Assembly: GCF_030272615.1 (NCBI RefSeq)
Contig: NC_081407.1
Location: 145,699,744-145,763,743 of the forward strand
Length of the DNA: 64,000 bases
Origin: Cryptomeria japonica
Lineage: Eukaryota; Streptophyta; Pinopsida; Cupressales; Cupressaceae
Direction of reading: 5' to 3'
Below are positions 35,776-47,200 of this stretch, in pieces. The notes below the pieces were generated by a model. It did no database searches. It was not told the origin of the DNA and saw nothing but the letters and a program-made list of their open reading frames with translations. The position numbers and the translations under genes are program-made. Position 1 is the stretch's first letter; the number at the start of each line of letters is the position of its first letter.

Positions 35776-38700
35776 TCAATCAAGAAGACCAATAGAAACT
35801 GATGAAAAAATCAACTTCTCTTGTGGAACTGCCTTCGTGAACATATCAGAAGGATTCTCACTTTTGTGAATCTTCTCAAGCCATAACTGACCCTCCTCAA
35901 AATAGTCTGGATGAAGTGGTACCTGAGCTGAATGTGCTTTGTCCTTGAATGAAAAGTAGAGTTCTTCGCAAGATGAATGGCACACTGGCTATCAGTATAC
36001 AATGGGCGATCCTCCTGTGTCTGACCCAATTCCTCCAAAAAACATTGCAAACAAATCATCTCCTTGCTGGCTTTTGTCGCGGCAACATACTTAGCTTTAG
36101 TGGTTGAAAGTGCAACAACCTTTTGCAGCCTAGAAATCCAATTCACTACAGTTCCCCCTATAGTAAAGACATACCCTATAGTACTCCTCCGTGAATCAAT
36201 ATCACCTGCCAGATTAGAGTCAACAAATCCACTCAGAGCAGCATTAGATCCTTTGAAACATAATACCTTCATAGTGGTTCCTTTCAAATACCAAAGGATC
36301 CATTTCACAACATTCCAATGTTCCATACTTGGATTACTCATAGACCTGCTCACAACTCCCACTACATGTGCAATATCTTGCCTTGTGCATACCATTGCAT
36401 ACATTAGACTGCCAACAACTGATGAATAAAGGATGTTAGACATTTTATTAACCTCTTCTTGTGCCTTTGGGCACATCTCCTTAGTCAATTTGAAATGACT
36501 AGCCAAAGGTGTACTAACTGCTTTTGCATTCTTCATGTTAAATCTTTTCAACACCTTCTTTATATACTCACTTTGGGACAAATTCAAGGTTCTATTTTTC
36601 CTATCCTATGTAATCCTCATACCGAGAATTTTCTTAGCTGCACCCAAATCCTTCATAGCAAATGACCTGGCTATTTTTTGTTTAAGATCATTTATATGTT
36701 GCATGTTAGACCCAGCAACAAGCATGCCATCAACATAAAGCAACAAGATAATATAATTGCCATTATCCAATCTCTTAAAAATACACAATGATCAGAATGA
36801 CATCTATGATAACCGTGTTCAACCATGAAACTATCAAATTATAAATACCATTGTTGGGGTGCTTGCTTTAGGCCATACAAACTTTTCTTCAACCTGCACA
36901 CCAAGTTCTTACCTTTGACCTCATATCCCTGAGGTTGCAACATGTAAATTTCCTCCTCCAAATCTCCATGGAGAAAAGTTGTTTTCACATCTAATTGTTC
37001 AAGATGTAAATCATCTGCAGCCACAAAACTAAGTACAGTTCTAATTGAAGTCATTTTTACAACTAGAGAAAATATTTTATCATAATCTATACCCTTTTTC
37101 TATGCAAAACCTTTTACCACAAGTCTCCCCTTATATCTTTTATGACCTCCTTCCTCCTCCTTCAACCTATAAACCCATTTTTTAGGCAATTCTCTTTTTT
37201 CTGCAGGTAAAGGGACTAAGTCCCAAGTCTTATTTTTCATCAAGGAGTCCATCTCCTCTTTCATGCCTATCTCTCACTGTTGTTTGGCATCCACCTGCAT
37301 TGCTTCTTCATATTCTCCTATTTCACCAGAATCAATTAATAAAATAGAATACAAAGAAGGAGAAAATCTTTCAGGGGGTCTACTTGACCTCGTAGAATGT
37401 CTAACACTTGTAGGAGTTTGTGGGACAATTTGTTGTTGCTGAGCATCAGGTACCTTGGCATTTCATTTTCAAGAATCTCATCCAACACCACATATTCTTG
37501 TTTCTCCTGTTCATGCTTCTTTTCCTGCATCTGTTCTTTATACATAACCTTCTCATTGAATATAACATCTCTACTTCTAATTATTTTCTTATTTTTAAAA
37601 TCCCATAACTGATATCCATATTCATCTATCCCATATCCAATGAAGGTACATTTTTGAGATTTAGCATCGAGCTTGGTTCTATTTTCTTTATCAATATGGA
37701 CAAAAGCTTCACAACCAAAGGTTTTCAGAAAAGAATAATTTACCTTTTTACCAGTCTATGTCTCCTCTAGAATACCATCATCCAAAGGGGTTGAAGGTCC
37801 TCTATTTATCAAATAGACAGCAGTATGTACAACATCTGCCCAAAAATGTAGGGGCAATCCAGCATGCAATCTCATTCTCCTCGTGCGTTCCATGATAGTC
37901 CTATTCATTCTCTCTGACACACCATTTTCCTGTGGAGTTCCTGGAACTATCTTCTACTTTTGAATCCCATTTAAGGAGAAGTAATCTTCAAATTCTTTGC
38001 TACAATACTCACCTCCATTATCCGATCTGAGACACTTCAACTTTTTTTCTATCTCATTCTCAACCAAAGCTTTCCATTTCTTAAAAGTTTCAAAAACATC
38101 TGATTTTCATTTTAGGAAATATACCCATGTTTTTCTGGTTGAGTCATCAATAAAAATAACATAATAACAAGAGCCACCAAGAGATGATACCTGAGCCGGT
38201 CCCCATACATCTGAATGCACAAGCTCTAACTTATCACTCTTCTTCTCTTTCCCAACCTTGAGAAATCTGACTCTTTTCTATTTACCATAAACATAGTTTT
38301 CACAAAACTCTAAATCAATCTTCTTTAGTCCTAGAAATAGATTTTTGGAGTGAAGGATTTTCATCCCTTTCTCACTCATGTGCCCAACCCTATGGTGCCA
38401 CATTATCAAATCTGTTCTTGCAACATCTATTGTTGTTGTCCCTGCAGTGACTTTATCTGTAGCAGCTAGGGTAGAGTAAGTGTTACCAATACACAAATAT
38501 AATGTACTTGCCTTTGCACCTTTAGCTACTACTAATAATCCTTTACTGACCTTCTAGATACTATCTAAGAAGGTAAATATGCAACCTTCACTACCAAGTT
38601 GCCCTACAGAAATTAAATTTCTTCTTAAATTAGGAACATGTCTTACCTCTTGCAGAAACCAGTCATTTCCATTCTGTAACTTGATCTTTATCTTTCCTTT

Positions 38701-39696
38701 TCCAACAATTTGACAGGGATCATCATCACCCAAATATAACTATCCAAAATCACCTTGAACATAATCTAGAAAATATTTTCTATGGGGTGTAGAATGAAAT
38801 GAAGCCCTAGAATCTATTACCCAAGAATCATTAACATTATCCAAACATAAGATTAAAGCATCTTGTAAAGTATTACTTGCAATATTAGCTTCCTTATTGT
38901 CATTTTCATTTTTGTCTCCTTCTTTATTTTTCCGAGACCAACAATCTTTCTTTAGATGACTAGGCTTTCCATAGTACCAACAATCTTTCTTTCCTCTAGA
39001 TTGAGAGCATCCTTTCTTTGACTTCCCTCATGACTTCTCATTCCAAGGGCCTTTTCCTCTTTCCTTTGATCTTCCTCTATTCTCCACATTCAAAACACTA
39101 CTTGATGATGTTGGAGTCTCACTTGTGTTTTTCCTTTGCATTTCCTCGCTTAGGATAACACCAACAATATCATCAAATACCAAAGTATTTTTACTAGAGA
39201 TAGAGTTACTTACAGCCATAACCGAGCTATTCCAGCTTTCTGGCAAAGAACATAAAATCAAAAGAGCCCTAAACTCTTATGCAAAGGTAATTTTTACCAA
39301 AGACAATTGATTGGTAATTGTATTAAATTCATTTAAGTGCTCCGCTATAGATCATCCCTCACTCATTTTCAAATTAAACAAACACTTCATAAGAAATACC
39401 TTATTCGAAGTCGAGGGTTTCTCATACAACTTAGCCAATGTCGCCATCAAATCTACAGCCATTTTTGCTTTTGTTATATTAAATGCTACAGATGGTGCAA
39501 GGCACAATCGAATGGATCCGAGTGCCTTTCTATCTAAAATATCTTACTCTTCATCTAACATTGTGGTCACTTTCTTTGCCTTTCCTTCCAACGGCCGCCA
39601 CAAATCCTTTTGATACAAGTAATCCTCCATCTGCATTTTCCATAACTGATAATTCTGGCCGTTAAACTTTTCAACCTTGAATTTGGAATCCTCCAT
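35776..39696 (-). pseudogene. Gag-pol polyprotein of element N (decayed)
   Basis: From ATG 39694-39696 (MEDSKFKVEKFNGQNYQLWK). Gag continues through [20 protein letters not shown] near 39240. The zinc knuckle is worn (CWYYGKPSHLKKDC). The protease site reads WVIDSRASFHS, with the catalytic-loop Gly of DSG replaced by Arg. Next come integrase remains, RT (37054-36600; [23 protein letters not shown] with one catalytic Asp of YVDD lost) and RNase H ending DMFTKAVPQEK near 35780. Many stops and frameshifts. It encodes self-replication enzymes only and is inactive. Confidence 0.88.
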
Positions 39697-39742
39697 TGCT
39701 CCCACTCAAATCTGAAAGTCCTGCCAATTTACAGAAAACCTC

Positions 39743-39754
39743 GCTCTGATACCA
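39743..39754 (-). other. Primer-binding site of element N
   Basis: TGGTATCAGAGC on the minus strand, two bases from the LTR; an exact initiator tRNA-Met match. Confidence 0.88.
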
Positions 39755-39756
39755 AG

Positions 39757-40093
39757 TGTTAGGGTTTCAAGCAGATCCAAAGCAAATATGAACTAACAAT
39801 TATATGCAGATTTAAATACAAAAGATAAAGAAATAAAACAAGACACAGATAACACAGAGATTTAACGTGGTTCACCCAGAATGGGTTATGTCCACCATAC
39901 ATAACCGTCCAATCTTTCTTATTATCTAGTAAAAACAATACATCAACCTTACAATTCCTTAAGCATCCCAACCGCTTATAACATGCATTTTTTTTTAGCA
40001 CAAAAACAAAGTCGGCCTTTTTAGGGTTTTATTACAATGTCGGTACTTTGCTAAGTGTACAGTACTTTACTGATCAGTCACCACATTTCAACA
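39757..40093 (-). repeat. 5' LTR of element N
   Basis: 337 bp, same opening as 35324-35639 and ending TTTCAACA. It has an extra segment with a partial duplication (TTTGCTAAGTGTACAGTACT near 40048). Confidence 0.93.
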
Positions 40094-41068
40094 TTTCTAT
40101 GATTATGTTTTAGCTTTATATATTATGAGATCAGCTATACACGGTTTATGTTTATCAGTAAGATTATTTTTGAAGAAAAGTTTTGAAGTACTGATTCACC
40201 CCTCCCCTCTCAGTACATTATCTTTCCTAGTTGGACCTAACATTATTAAGTAACCAAACTTATTAGAGCTTACCCGGTTAAGGGATTTCACTTCTGTTGT
40301 AATTGTTAGAGAACAATAGGTTTTCTTGGTATGTTTGAATAGCACTACATTTGCTTGATCAGATCCTTTTAAGCTTCAATCTGCCTTTACTCAAAGTGAA
40401 GATCAATTCATTGGTTAGGCAACAACACACTCAACAGGTTTTTGTCAATCTTGCCAACAACTTTTACAAACAACTTCATTGACCTTAAATACAAATCAAT
40501 TAGGTCGGTAACACAACAAAAACCTAATTCTCATCATCAAGATTACAAACAAGTCGGTACAATCTTGACCATTAGAAATCATAATAATCTCTTGACATTC
40601 TTCAAGAAAATTCCAATTGCTCCATGATCACCGCTTCATCGGACTTTGTAACTCATCATGCGTTGTGTATTAGATGTAATCCACTTAGCTCCTTCCCTAG
40701 ACAATAAACAAATGTGCCAAAATAATTTGAACTTATACCTCATACAATGATCACACGTGTCTCCATCATTACTGCTCATCAAATGATAAACCAACAAACT
40801 TGATCGGTTAGGGTTTAACAACTGATAGGGTTTACCGGTTACATTGCATAGAAAGGTTTAACCCTTTATACTAGTTTACCGGTTCAACTCACAAACTTAA
40901 CATACTAGTTTATAACATCTTCCACAAAGATCTTCTTATTGGTTACTAGCCAATATCAAAAACAACAATATCAATAATAACATGAATACCATTACCAGTT
41001 CAATTGACATCAATGACAACATATCATCAATGCAATCTATATGCAAAATGCCAACAAACTCAATATGC

Positions 41069-41215
41069 CAACATGATCTCCCAAATATCCTTGCCAAGAC
41101 ATCTACGATGAGTCTCTATTTGGATTTTCCATATCCCATAGTTTGTTCCATCAAGCTCACGGATTTCTCTTTTGAAAATAGTTGCCAGTGGATTTGAAGT
41201 ATTAGTTGTCGTAAG
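41069..41215 (-). pseudogene. N-terminal gag fragment of element M
   Basis: Minus-strand frame with NPLATIFKREIRELDGTNYG, then WKIQIETHRRCLGKDIWEIM at its lower end. This is the copia gag opening (DGTNYxxWKxxIE). It continues at 17728 after solo LTR B. No clear initiator ATG is seen. Confidence 0.75.
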
Positions 41216-41256
41216 ATCTACCTCAAGCGGTTAAGCTTTTGCAAAAGAGGACCAAA

Positions 41257-41268
41257 GCTCTAATACCA
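41257..41268 (-). other. Primer-binding site of element M
   Basis: TGGTATTAGAGC on the minus strand, two bases from the LTR, one mismatch to the initiator tRNA-Met site. Confidence 0.85.
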
Positions 41269-41270
41269 AT

Positions 41271-42468
41271 TGTTAGAATAATTGGTGGACAACTGAGAGG
41301 GGGGGTGAATCATTTGTCAATAGATTATATTAATCAAACCACTTTATAACCTTTAACTGAAGCATATAAACATTGAATACCGGAATAGTAGAAACAGATA
41401 CCAGTAAGCAATAAAACTTAAGAATGAAACAGAGAATTAACGCAATGCAACCATACCACATAACACCATGATTTGTATGTGGAAAACCTGGTAAAGGGAA
41501 AAACCATGGTGGGAAGCCTACCCACAGTCAGATAATACTTTTGCAGAAAGTATGTGATACAATAAGGGGCCTACACATGCATGAAGGCACATTGCCTAGA
41601 GCATACTGCTCATTATAAAGAAGTCTCACTGACTACAGAGAGGTTATAAGCACGTCAATATAATTGGACAACAATCCAGAAGAATGAACTGCCAATGATA
41701 GCATCTACCATGTCTAACTACAGTCTTAGTTAAGCTCAATACCGGAGGTATTTGACCTCTTACATAAACCCAATTAGATCACCTATGATCGACCAAATAT
41801 CCTTCACATAGGACATTTCATTCCATGACCACAACCATGATTTACAATGAGATATTACATCACTTTATACAAACCCTAAGGCCTAAACTAGTTAGGTCGG
41901 CCACCTAAAAGATATTACAATAAGATGATTACATACATCCACATTACAATGATATGTCATGTTGGCTTTAAACCAAAACAACATTAACCAATCCATAAAT
42001 CATCTCAGTAACATGTAGAGAACACGTAACATGATACTGGTCCATAACCTGGAACCAAATAGATTCACCATGCCAAAGCGATGTCTCCAATCAATAAAGG
42101 CACAAACTAAGATCACCTTCTACATCCTAAATTCCATCTAGAAGTCACACCAACACCACTTATACATCCTGTCAAAGATTCTCAGTAAAAAGCTTTGCCA
42201 GTAAAACCTTAAACCCTTACTAGTATAGGCTTACTAGAGTGTATGATAGCATCCAATCATCAAGTCAATACCAACTGACCAAAGCATATTCCATAAACAT
42301 CAAACCAAACATATTCCATTGATCCAATCATGTTGGTAGTATCCAACTCATAGTCCCTTCTACCGGTAACACTAGTTCTTCTACCGGTAACCAATCATAA
42401 CAACTAGTGTTGACATCAATGACAAAACATCAATGCAACACATAATCAATTCCTTCATATTGTCAATA
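41271..42468 (-). repeat. 5' LTR of element M
   Basis: 1198 bp, matching 12085-13303 throughout. It opens TGTTAGAATAATTGG and ends TGTCAATA in plus orientation, so the terminal CA has mutated to TA. Confidence 0.9.
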
Positions 42469-42473
42469 GGTAT

Positions 42474-43341
42474 CCCAATCAGCCATATTATTGGTCTCTC
42501 TATAACTATGAGAGATAAGACACTACTCGAAGGACTTTATTGTATCCTTGGCCTAAGCTATAATGCTTTTAATGGTCTATGACAGAGAGGATAAACCCTT
42601 TAGGTATTTAACAATGTTATTAGAATCTCCCGCAAGCCAAACTTTATTAAATCCAAAAGATTTAGCAAGGGAAAGGGCTTGATAAGCTATCATGGCTTTG
42701 ACTAAGTGGTTGATCTAGGATCCCATGTAGAGCGACACTGCCAAAATACAATAGCCTACTTCATTTCTTATCATTCCCCCACACCAAGTTGGCCTCGGGT
42801 TTCCCTTAGTCACCCCATTAAAATTGTCTTTAATCCAACCTGTTGGAGGAAAAGACCATTTACTACTTTCTCTCTTATTCTTCCTATCACCCCTATCTAT
42901 AGATGTAGAATCATTCCAATTATTGAAAAGATCAAATTCATCCTTGCTCCAAAAAATAAGATGCTTATCATCAACTTTCAGATTTTCCACAATGGCCTAC
43001 TTAATTTTAGAGAACACCACTTTAGGAGAGGAGGAGTCTCTGAATATTATTTTGTTCCTTTCTTTCCAAATTCCCCAAACCACATGGGGCATTATGAGGT
43101 CCCATAGTTGTTTGATAGAGTTGTTCACGGATAGACATCTCCAACCAATGAAACATTCTTGAATAGGAGTAGGACAAACCCGGTTCAGATTCCATAGCTG
43201 CATAATCTGTGACCAAATAGCAAGAGAGAAGGAACAATTAAGAGCGATATGGTTAACACTCTCTTCCTCATTTACAAAATTTTCAAAAGTACAAGAGATT
43301 GAATTAAAATTCCTCAACAATATTACATCATTAATTAACAT
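42474..43341 (-). pseudogene. LINE ORF2 C-terminal part: zf-RVT and RNase H (5'-truncated)
   Basis: Minus strand. A zinc-binding RT C-terminal domain (EEESVNHIALNCSFSLAIWS then WGIWKERNKIIF, 43270-43030) leads into an RVT_3 RNase H: PPTGWIKDNFNGVTKGNPRP then CGGMIRN (about 42850), AYQALSLAKSFGFNKVWLAG then DSNN (about 42640), SHSYRETNNMADWDT at the M insertion edge. It ends again at 12035-12084. Several stops. The RT core and endonuclease are missing above 43341, as is typical of 5'-truncated LINE insertions. Confidence 0.85.
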
Positions 43342-43858
43342 TTAATATATTTCCCATTCTTCAAATAAATTAATATATTTATTTATATTATTCTATACAA
43401 ATCTTCATATAGAACATAGTCAACCCAACCAACTAACTACTCCATCCTCTTTTGGAACCAAACACCAAACATGTTCCAAAAAAAACAAAAAACTCCTTTT
43501 TCCAGCATAAGTCATTTTAAGATCATTGCCAAAAAAAAAAGGGGCTTCCATTCTACCCAATTATTGTTGTCATATAAAAAATATTAGGAGGAAGACTTTC
43601 ACCTATGACGCCCTCACTAAGGATGATAGTCAAAATGCTTAATATTTTCTTCTCAATAGTGTTATCAGCTTCTTAATAGTTTTCTTATTCTTTCTAGATC
43701 CAAAAGAATAAAAAAAAACATTGACACCACATCATATTTGACTTTGTATTTGTGGTCTATAGACAAAAAGTCCTCATAGAAAACCCACTCTAAAGTAAAT
43801 AAACCATAACCAATATTGGTCTTCAGAATACTTTTCTTCATCATTTGTTTACTGATTT
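43342..43858. other. AT-rich sequence, no gene
   Basis: Flanks the truncated LINE and the left LTR of R. No coding frame or repeat recognised. Confidence 0.5.
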
Positions 43859-44158
43859 TGTTGGAAGTGAAGTCCAACGGACACCTTCCATTTTACCACC
43901 AAAACTCTTGGCTCTTCAACTTCTATTTGTAAAGCTCTTTAAGAGCTGCTTGAATATCATTTTGTCATGAGTATTCTGAAGATGCTTGCAGCTTTGTATG
44001 AACAAACCGAATTGGTCATCAATATAATTGATTCCTTGCTTTAAGTGTGGACGTAGGCAATTTGCCGAACCACGATAAATTTGTGTGTCTCATTTGTCTT
44101 TGTTGTGAATTCATTATTTTTTTTTTCTTCTCTTCTAATTCATTTCTAAATCCTAACA
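43859..44158 (+). repeat. 5' LTR of element R
   Basis: Opens TGTTGGAAGTGAAGTCCAAC and ends CCTAACA; close match to 48738-49038. Confidence 0.93.
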
Positions 44159-44160
44159 AT

Positions 44161-44172
44161 TGGTATTAGAGA
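44161..44172 (+). other. Primer-binding site of element R (imperfect)
   Basis: TGGTATTAGAGA, two bases after the LTR; two mismatches to the initiator tRNA-Met site. Confidence 0.7.
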
Positions 44173-44218
44173 GAGGTTAGATCGGTGTTAAAATTTTGAT
44201 GGTTGAAATTTTGGAATC

Positions 44219-47200
44219 ATGGAAGAAGTGAAGATAGAGAAGTTCTTCGGTTAGAACTTCGGGTTATGGAAGGTGTAGATGGAGTCTTTGCTAATAAAGA
44301 TAGAACTTTTACTTGTGCTTGAAGGGAAAGAAAATATGCCAACTACAATGATTGATGAAGAATGGGAAAAATTAGACAAGAAGGCAAGAGTGACAATTTT
44401 TCTCTCGCTGTCCAACAATGTTCTCTTCAATGTCACGGGTGAAGCAACAACGAAAGATGTATGGGATAAACTCACAGCCATGTACAAAATGGTGTCAGTA
44501 GCCAATAAAGTGTTTATCATGAAGTGGTTGTACAAGCTTAAGATGAAGGAAGGTTGGGCTATGATAAATCCAATCAATGAATTTAATACATTGATTATTC
44601 AAGCAACTTCGGTGGGGATGACACAAGATAATGGGAGCAAGGCTGTTCTTTTATTATGCTCTTTGCCAAAAAGCTGGGATGGCGTTGTATCAACAGTTAG
44701 CACATCAATATCCGGTAAAAATAAGTTAGTTTTTAATGATGTAGCAGCTACTCTTCTCAGTGAGGATTTGAGAAGAAAGAATGAAGAACCTTCATCCAAT
44801 GAAGCCTTAACAGTGGCAAGCACCAAAAATAAAGGTAGGAGCCATAATAGAGGCAAAAATAATTATCATAGATGTTCCAAATCAGCAAGGAGATCGAAGT
44901 CTAGAAACAAAAATGGTGATTGTTGGTTTTGTGGCAAAGCTAGTCATGTAAAGAAGGATTGCAAAAACTACAAAAGGGCACAAGAGAAGGTGCGAGACAG
45001 CAAAGCAAATACAGTATATGACAAAGATGATAGTGTACTAATCCTCTCAACAATTGACACTACCCTGGATTCATGGGTACTTGATTCCGGTGCCTCCCAT
45101 CATGCTACCTCATGTCTTGAAGCATTCATTAAGTACAAAGAAGGTCATTTTGGAAATGTTTTCTTAGGAGATAACAAAGCTTGTGAAATTACAGGCAAGG
45201 GTGATGTGTTGCTACCATTAGAAGGTGGTAAAACATGGCTGCTCAAAGATGTTTGACATGTCCCAAAATTGAAGTGGAATTTGATATCTATTGGACAACT
45301 CTTTGATCAAGGTCTTAATTTAAATTTTCTTCCGGATACTTGGAAGGTAACTCATGGTACCATGCTGATTGCAAATGGCAATAAATTGGGTAGTCTATAT
45401 ATATTTAAGACTCATGGTGAAGTGGGAGCTACAATGGTGATTGAGGACAACAAAGCGGATCTTTGGCATCAAAGACTTGGGCATATTAGCAAGAAAGAGC
45501 TCCATGTTATGCACACAAGCAATCAACTTCAGGTCTCAAACTTGTCGACTTAGCCTTTTGTGAACATTGTCTTTATGGCAAACAAAAGCAAGTCAATGTT
45601 TTGAAAGGTGGGCTTGACACAAAGACAACACCGCTGGAGCTTGTATACTCAAATGTTTTTGGGCCTACCGAGGTAACCTCAATTGGAGGAGCTAGCTATT
45701 TTTTCACCTTTCTAGATAATTGTACAAGGAAAGTATGGATTTATATACTCTCTAAGAAATCTAAAGTTTTTTCAAAATTTTAAAATTTCAAGGCTTTAGT
45801 TGAAAATCAGATTGGGCATAAGATTAAGTGTCTACAAACTGATAATGGTGGAGAATTTTGTTCACATGAATTTGATGATTTTTGTGTTGATAATGGGATT
45901 AGAAGAATTAAGGTTGTTCCTTTCACTCCTCAAGAAAACGGTGCAGTCGAGAGGATGAATAGAACAATCCTTGAAAAGGCAAGATGCATGTTATCAAATA
46001 CAGGTCTAGGCAAGGAATTTTGGGCAGAGGCTTGTAACACAACATTATATTTGATCAATCAAAGTCCCTCATCTAAATTAGACTTTGGTATTCTGGAAGA
46101 GGAATGGAAAGTGAAGAGGATTTCATACTTGCATCTTCACATGTTTGGATGTGAAGCCTTCTCGCATATACCCAAGGAGAAACAAACCAAACTGGATCCC
46201 AAGTCGCAGAAGTGTATTTTCATTGGGTATGGCGAAGAACAATTTGGTTTCATGTTGTGGGATCCAGTTCATAGAAAAATTGTTCGCAAGAGGGATGTAA
46301 TCTTTCATGAGACTTCCTTCCCTGTGCTGCAAGGTTCAAATAAACCAGATAAAGATTATGTTCCTCTGTCTCTGTTTCAAGATTATTCTACATCTACCAG
46401 TGCTCTACCTCAAATCTCTCATCTAGTGGGAGCTCCTATGTAATCTACCACGATTGAATACAATTCTCAGACTGAGAATGATGAAGAAGAAAGCATTTAT
46501 CATGACTGCTCACAACCAATTGAAACAACACATTGTGGAACATGAGGTCAAAATAAAATTATACAAGTTGAAACAGGAGCACACAAAGACAATCGTGGAT
46601 CCCTTAGTGAGCAACTTCCATAGCATAATGATGAGGCATCTCCCCCTAGCTACCACTTACCCTACAACATGCATCTTTGCACACGCTGGTTGGTGGTTCC
46701 CCATGGTTTGCATCTTTGCACACACTAGTTGATGGTAACCCACGACCCGCATCACAATCAATGTTGCTTAAGAAGCCTTCACCGTTAGCAGGGCAGCTAA
46801 CATGACTGCCCCTCCTCTCTCCCTCCATAGGGTCTCTTCAGTGGCGTTGTTCACATGCCGTGGGTGGAGAAATTGTGGCAGACCACTCACGTGGCCTGAG
46901 AAGAATAAAATAGAGCCATCTCCTCTCTACGCCTGATAAAACATAGCTGTCTTATTTTGAATTAGTATGTTCTGGTCATTGTGTTGAAAAACATGCTCAA
47001 GCATGTGGTGTAGATAATCAAAAATGCAGGTCTACTAGAGAGCATCAACTTCCCCCAAAATTCACAGATTATGAGATGTTATTCAATGAAGAAGCCAAGC
47101 CCACCTTGTTAATCTCTGATCAAACATAGCCTACAACATACAAAGAAGCTTGTAAAATTACAGATTGTGATAACTGGCATGCTGCAATGTGCAAAGAAAT

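Larger units (their letters stand above)
35324..40093 (-). mobile_element. Copia element N inside the 3' LTR of A
   Basis: 4770 bp on the minus strand. LTRs are at 35324-35639 (316 bp, 3') and 39757-40093 (337 bp, 5'), the PBS at 39743-39754, and a PPT-like AAGTGGGAGAT next to 35640. The duplication is TTTAT (35319-35323) and TTTCT (40094-40098), one mismatch. The uninterrupted site is visible in A's other LTR near 20346-20356. TNT1-like gag-pol remains at 35776-39696. Confidence 0.93.
18335..40242 (+). mobile_element. Element A: LTR retrotransposon with gag and giant accessory ORF, no pol
   Basis: LTRs are at 18335-20498 and 34304-40242 (about 1.17-1.19 kb each once insertions are removed). 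The PBS is at 20501-20512, gag at 20561-21916, the accessory ORF at 22423-25698 plus 33893-34054, and the PPT at 34291-34303. Flanks are TTAAT (18330-18334) and TTATT (40243-40247), one mismatch. No protease, integrase, RT or RNase H is found between gag and the PPT, so it would need enzymes from another element. It holds three later insertions: 18482-19455, 25699-33892 and 35324-40093. Confidence 0.85.
34304..40242 (+). repeat. 3' LTR of element A, split by copia N
   Basis: Pieces 34304-35323 and 40094-40242 together match the 5' LTR at 18335-20498. It has the same TGTTACTATTTACTAAG opening, GGACCTAACA ending and TATA run (34718-34725). It lacks the TIR insertion present in the 5' copy and so shows the empty site. 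Confidence 0.9.
17734..41063 (-). mobile_element. Solo LTR B inserted in gag of element M
   Basis: About 1.4 kb of LTR-like sequence in two pieces, 17734-18334 and 40248-41063, separated by element A. It carries the LTR hallmarks seen in its neighbours (GAGAGGGGGGTGAATCAG at 17763-17780, ACGTGGAAAACCC near 18068), but no PBS, PPT or coding part. It interrupts M's gag: DIWEIMLAY ends at 41064 and HQITKKGYTP resumes at 17728, with TATGA (17729-17733) and TATGC (41064-41068) as a near-perfect duplication. Its ends lack strict TG/CA, so the exact edges may shift by a base. The minus orientation is inferred from the motif direction. Confidence 0.65.
12085..42468 (-). mobile_element. Copia element M, host of the large nest
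   Basis: A complete but interrupted Ty1-copia element on the minus strand. LTRs are at 12085-13303 (3') and 41271-42468 (5'). The PBS is at 41257-41268, the PPT at 13304-13316, the pol remains at 13659-17728, and the gag N-terminus at 41069-41195. The flanking duplication is GGTAG (12080-12084) and GGTAT (42469-42473), one mismatch. It lies in the RNase H of a LINE. Its gag is split by solo LTR B, which accounts for the 23-kb gap. Without insertions M would be about 7 kb. Confidence 0.88.

Noticed and set aside
42706-43162. Plus-strand frames over the LINE remains
   Set aside because: Opposite strand carries clear zf-RVT and RNase H coding.
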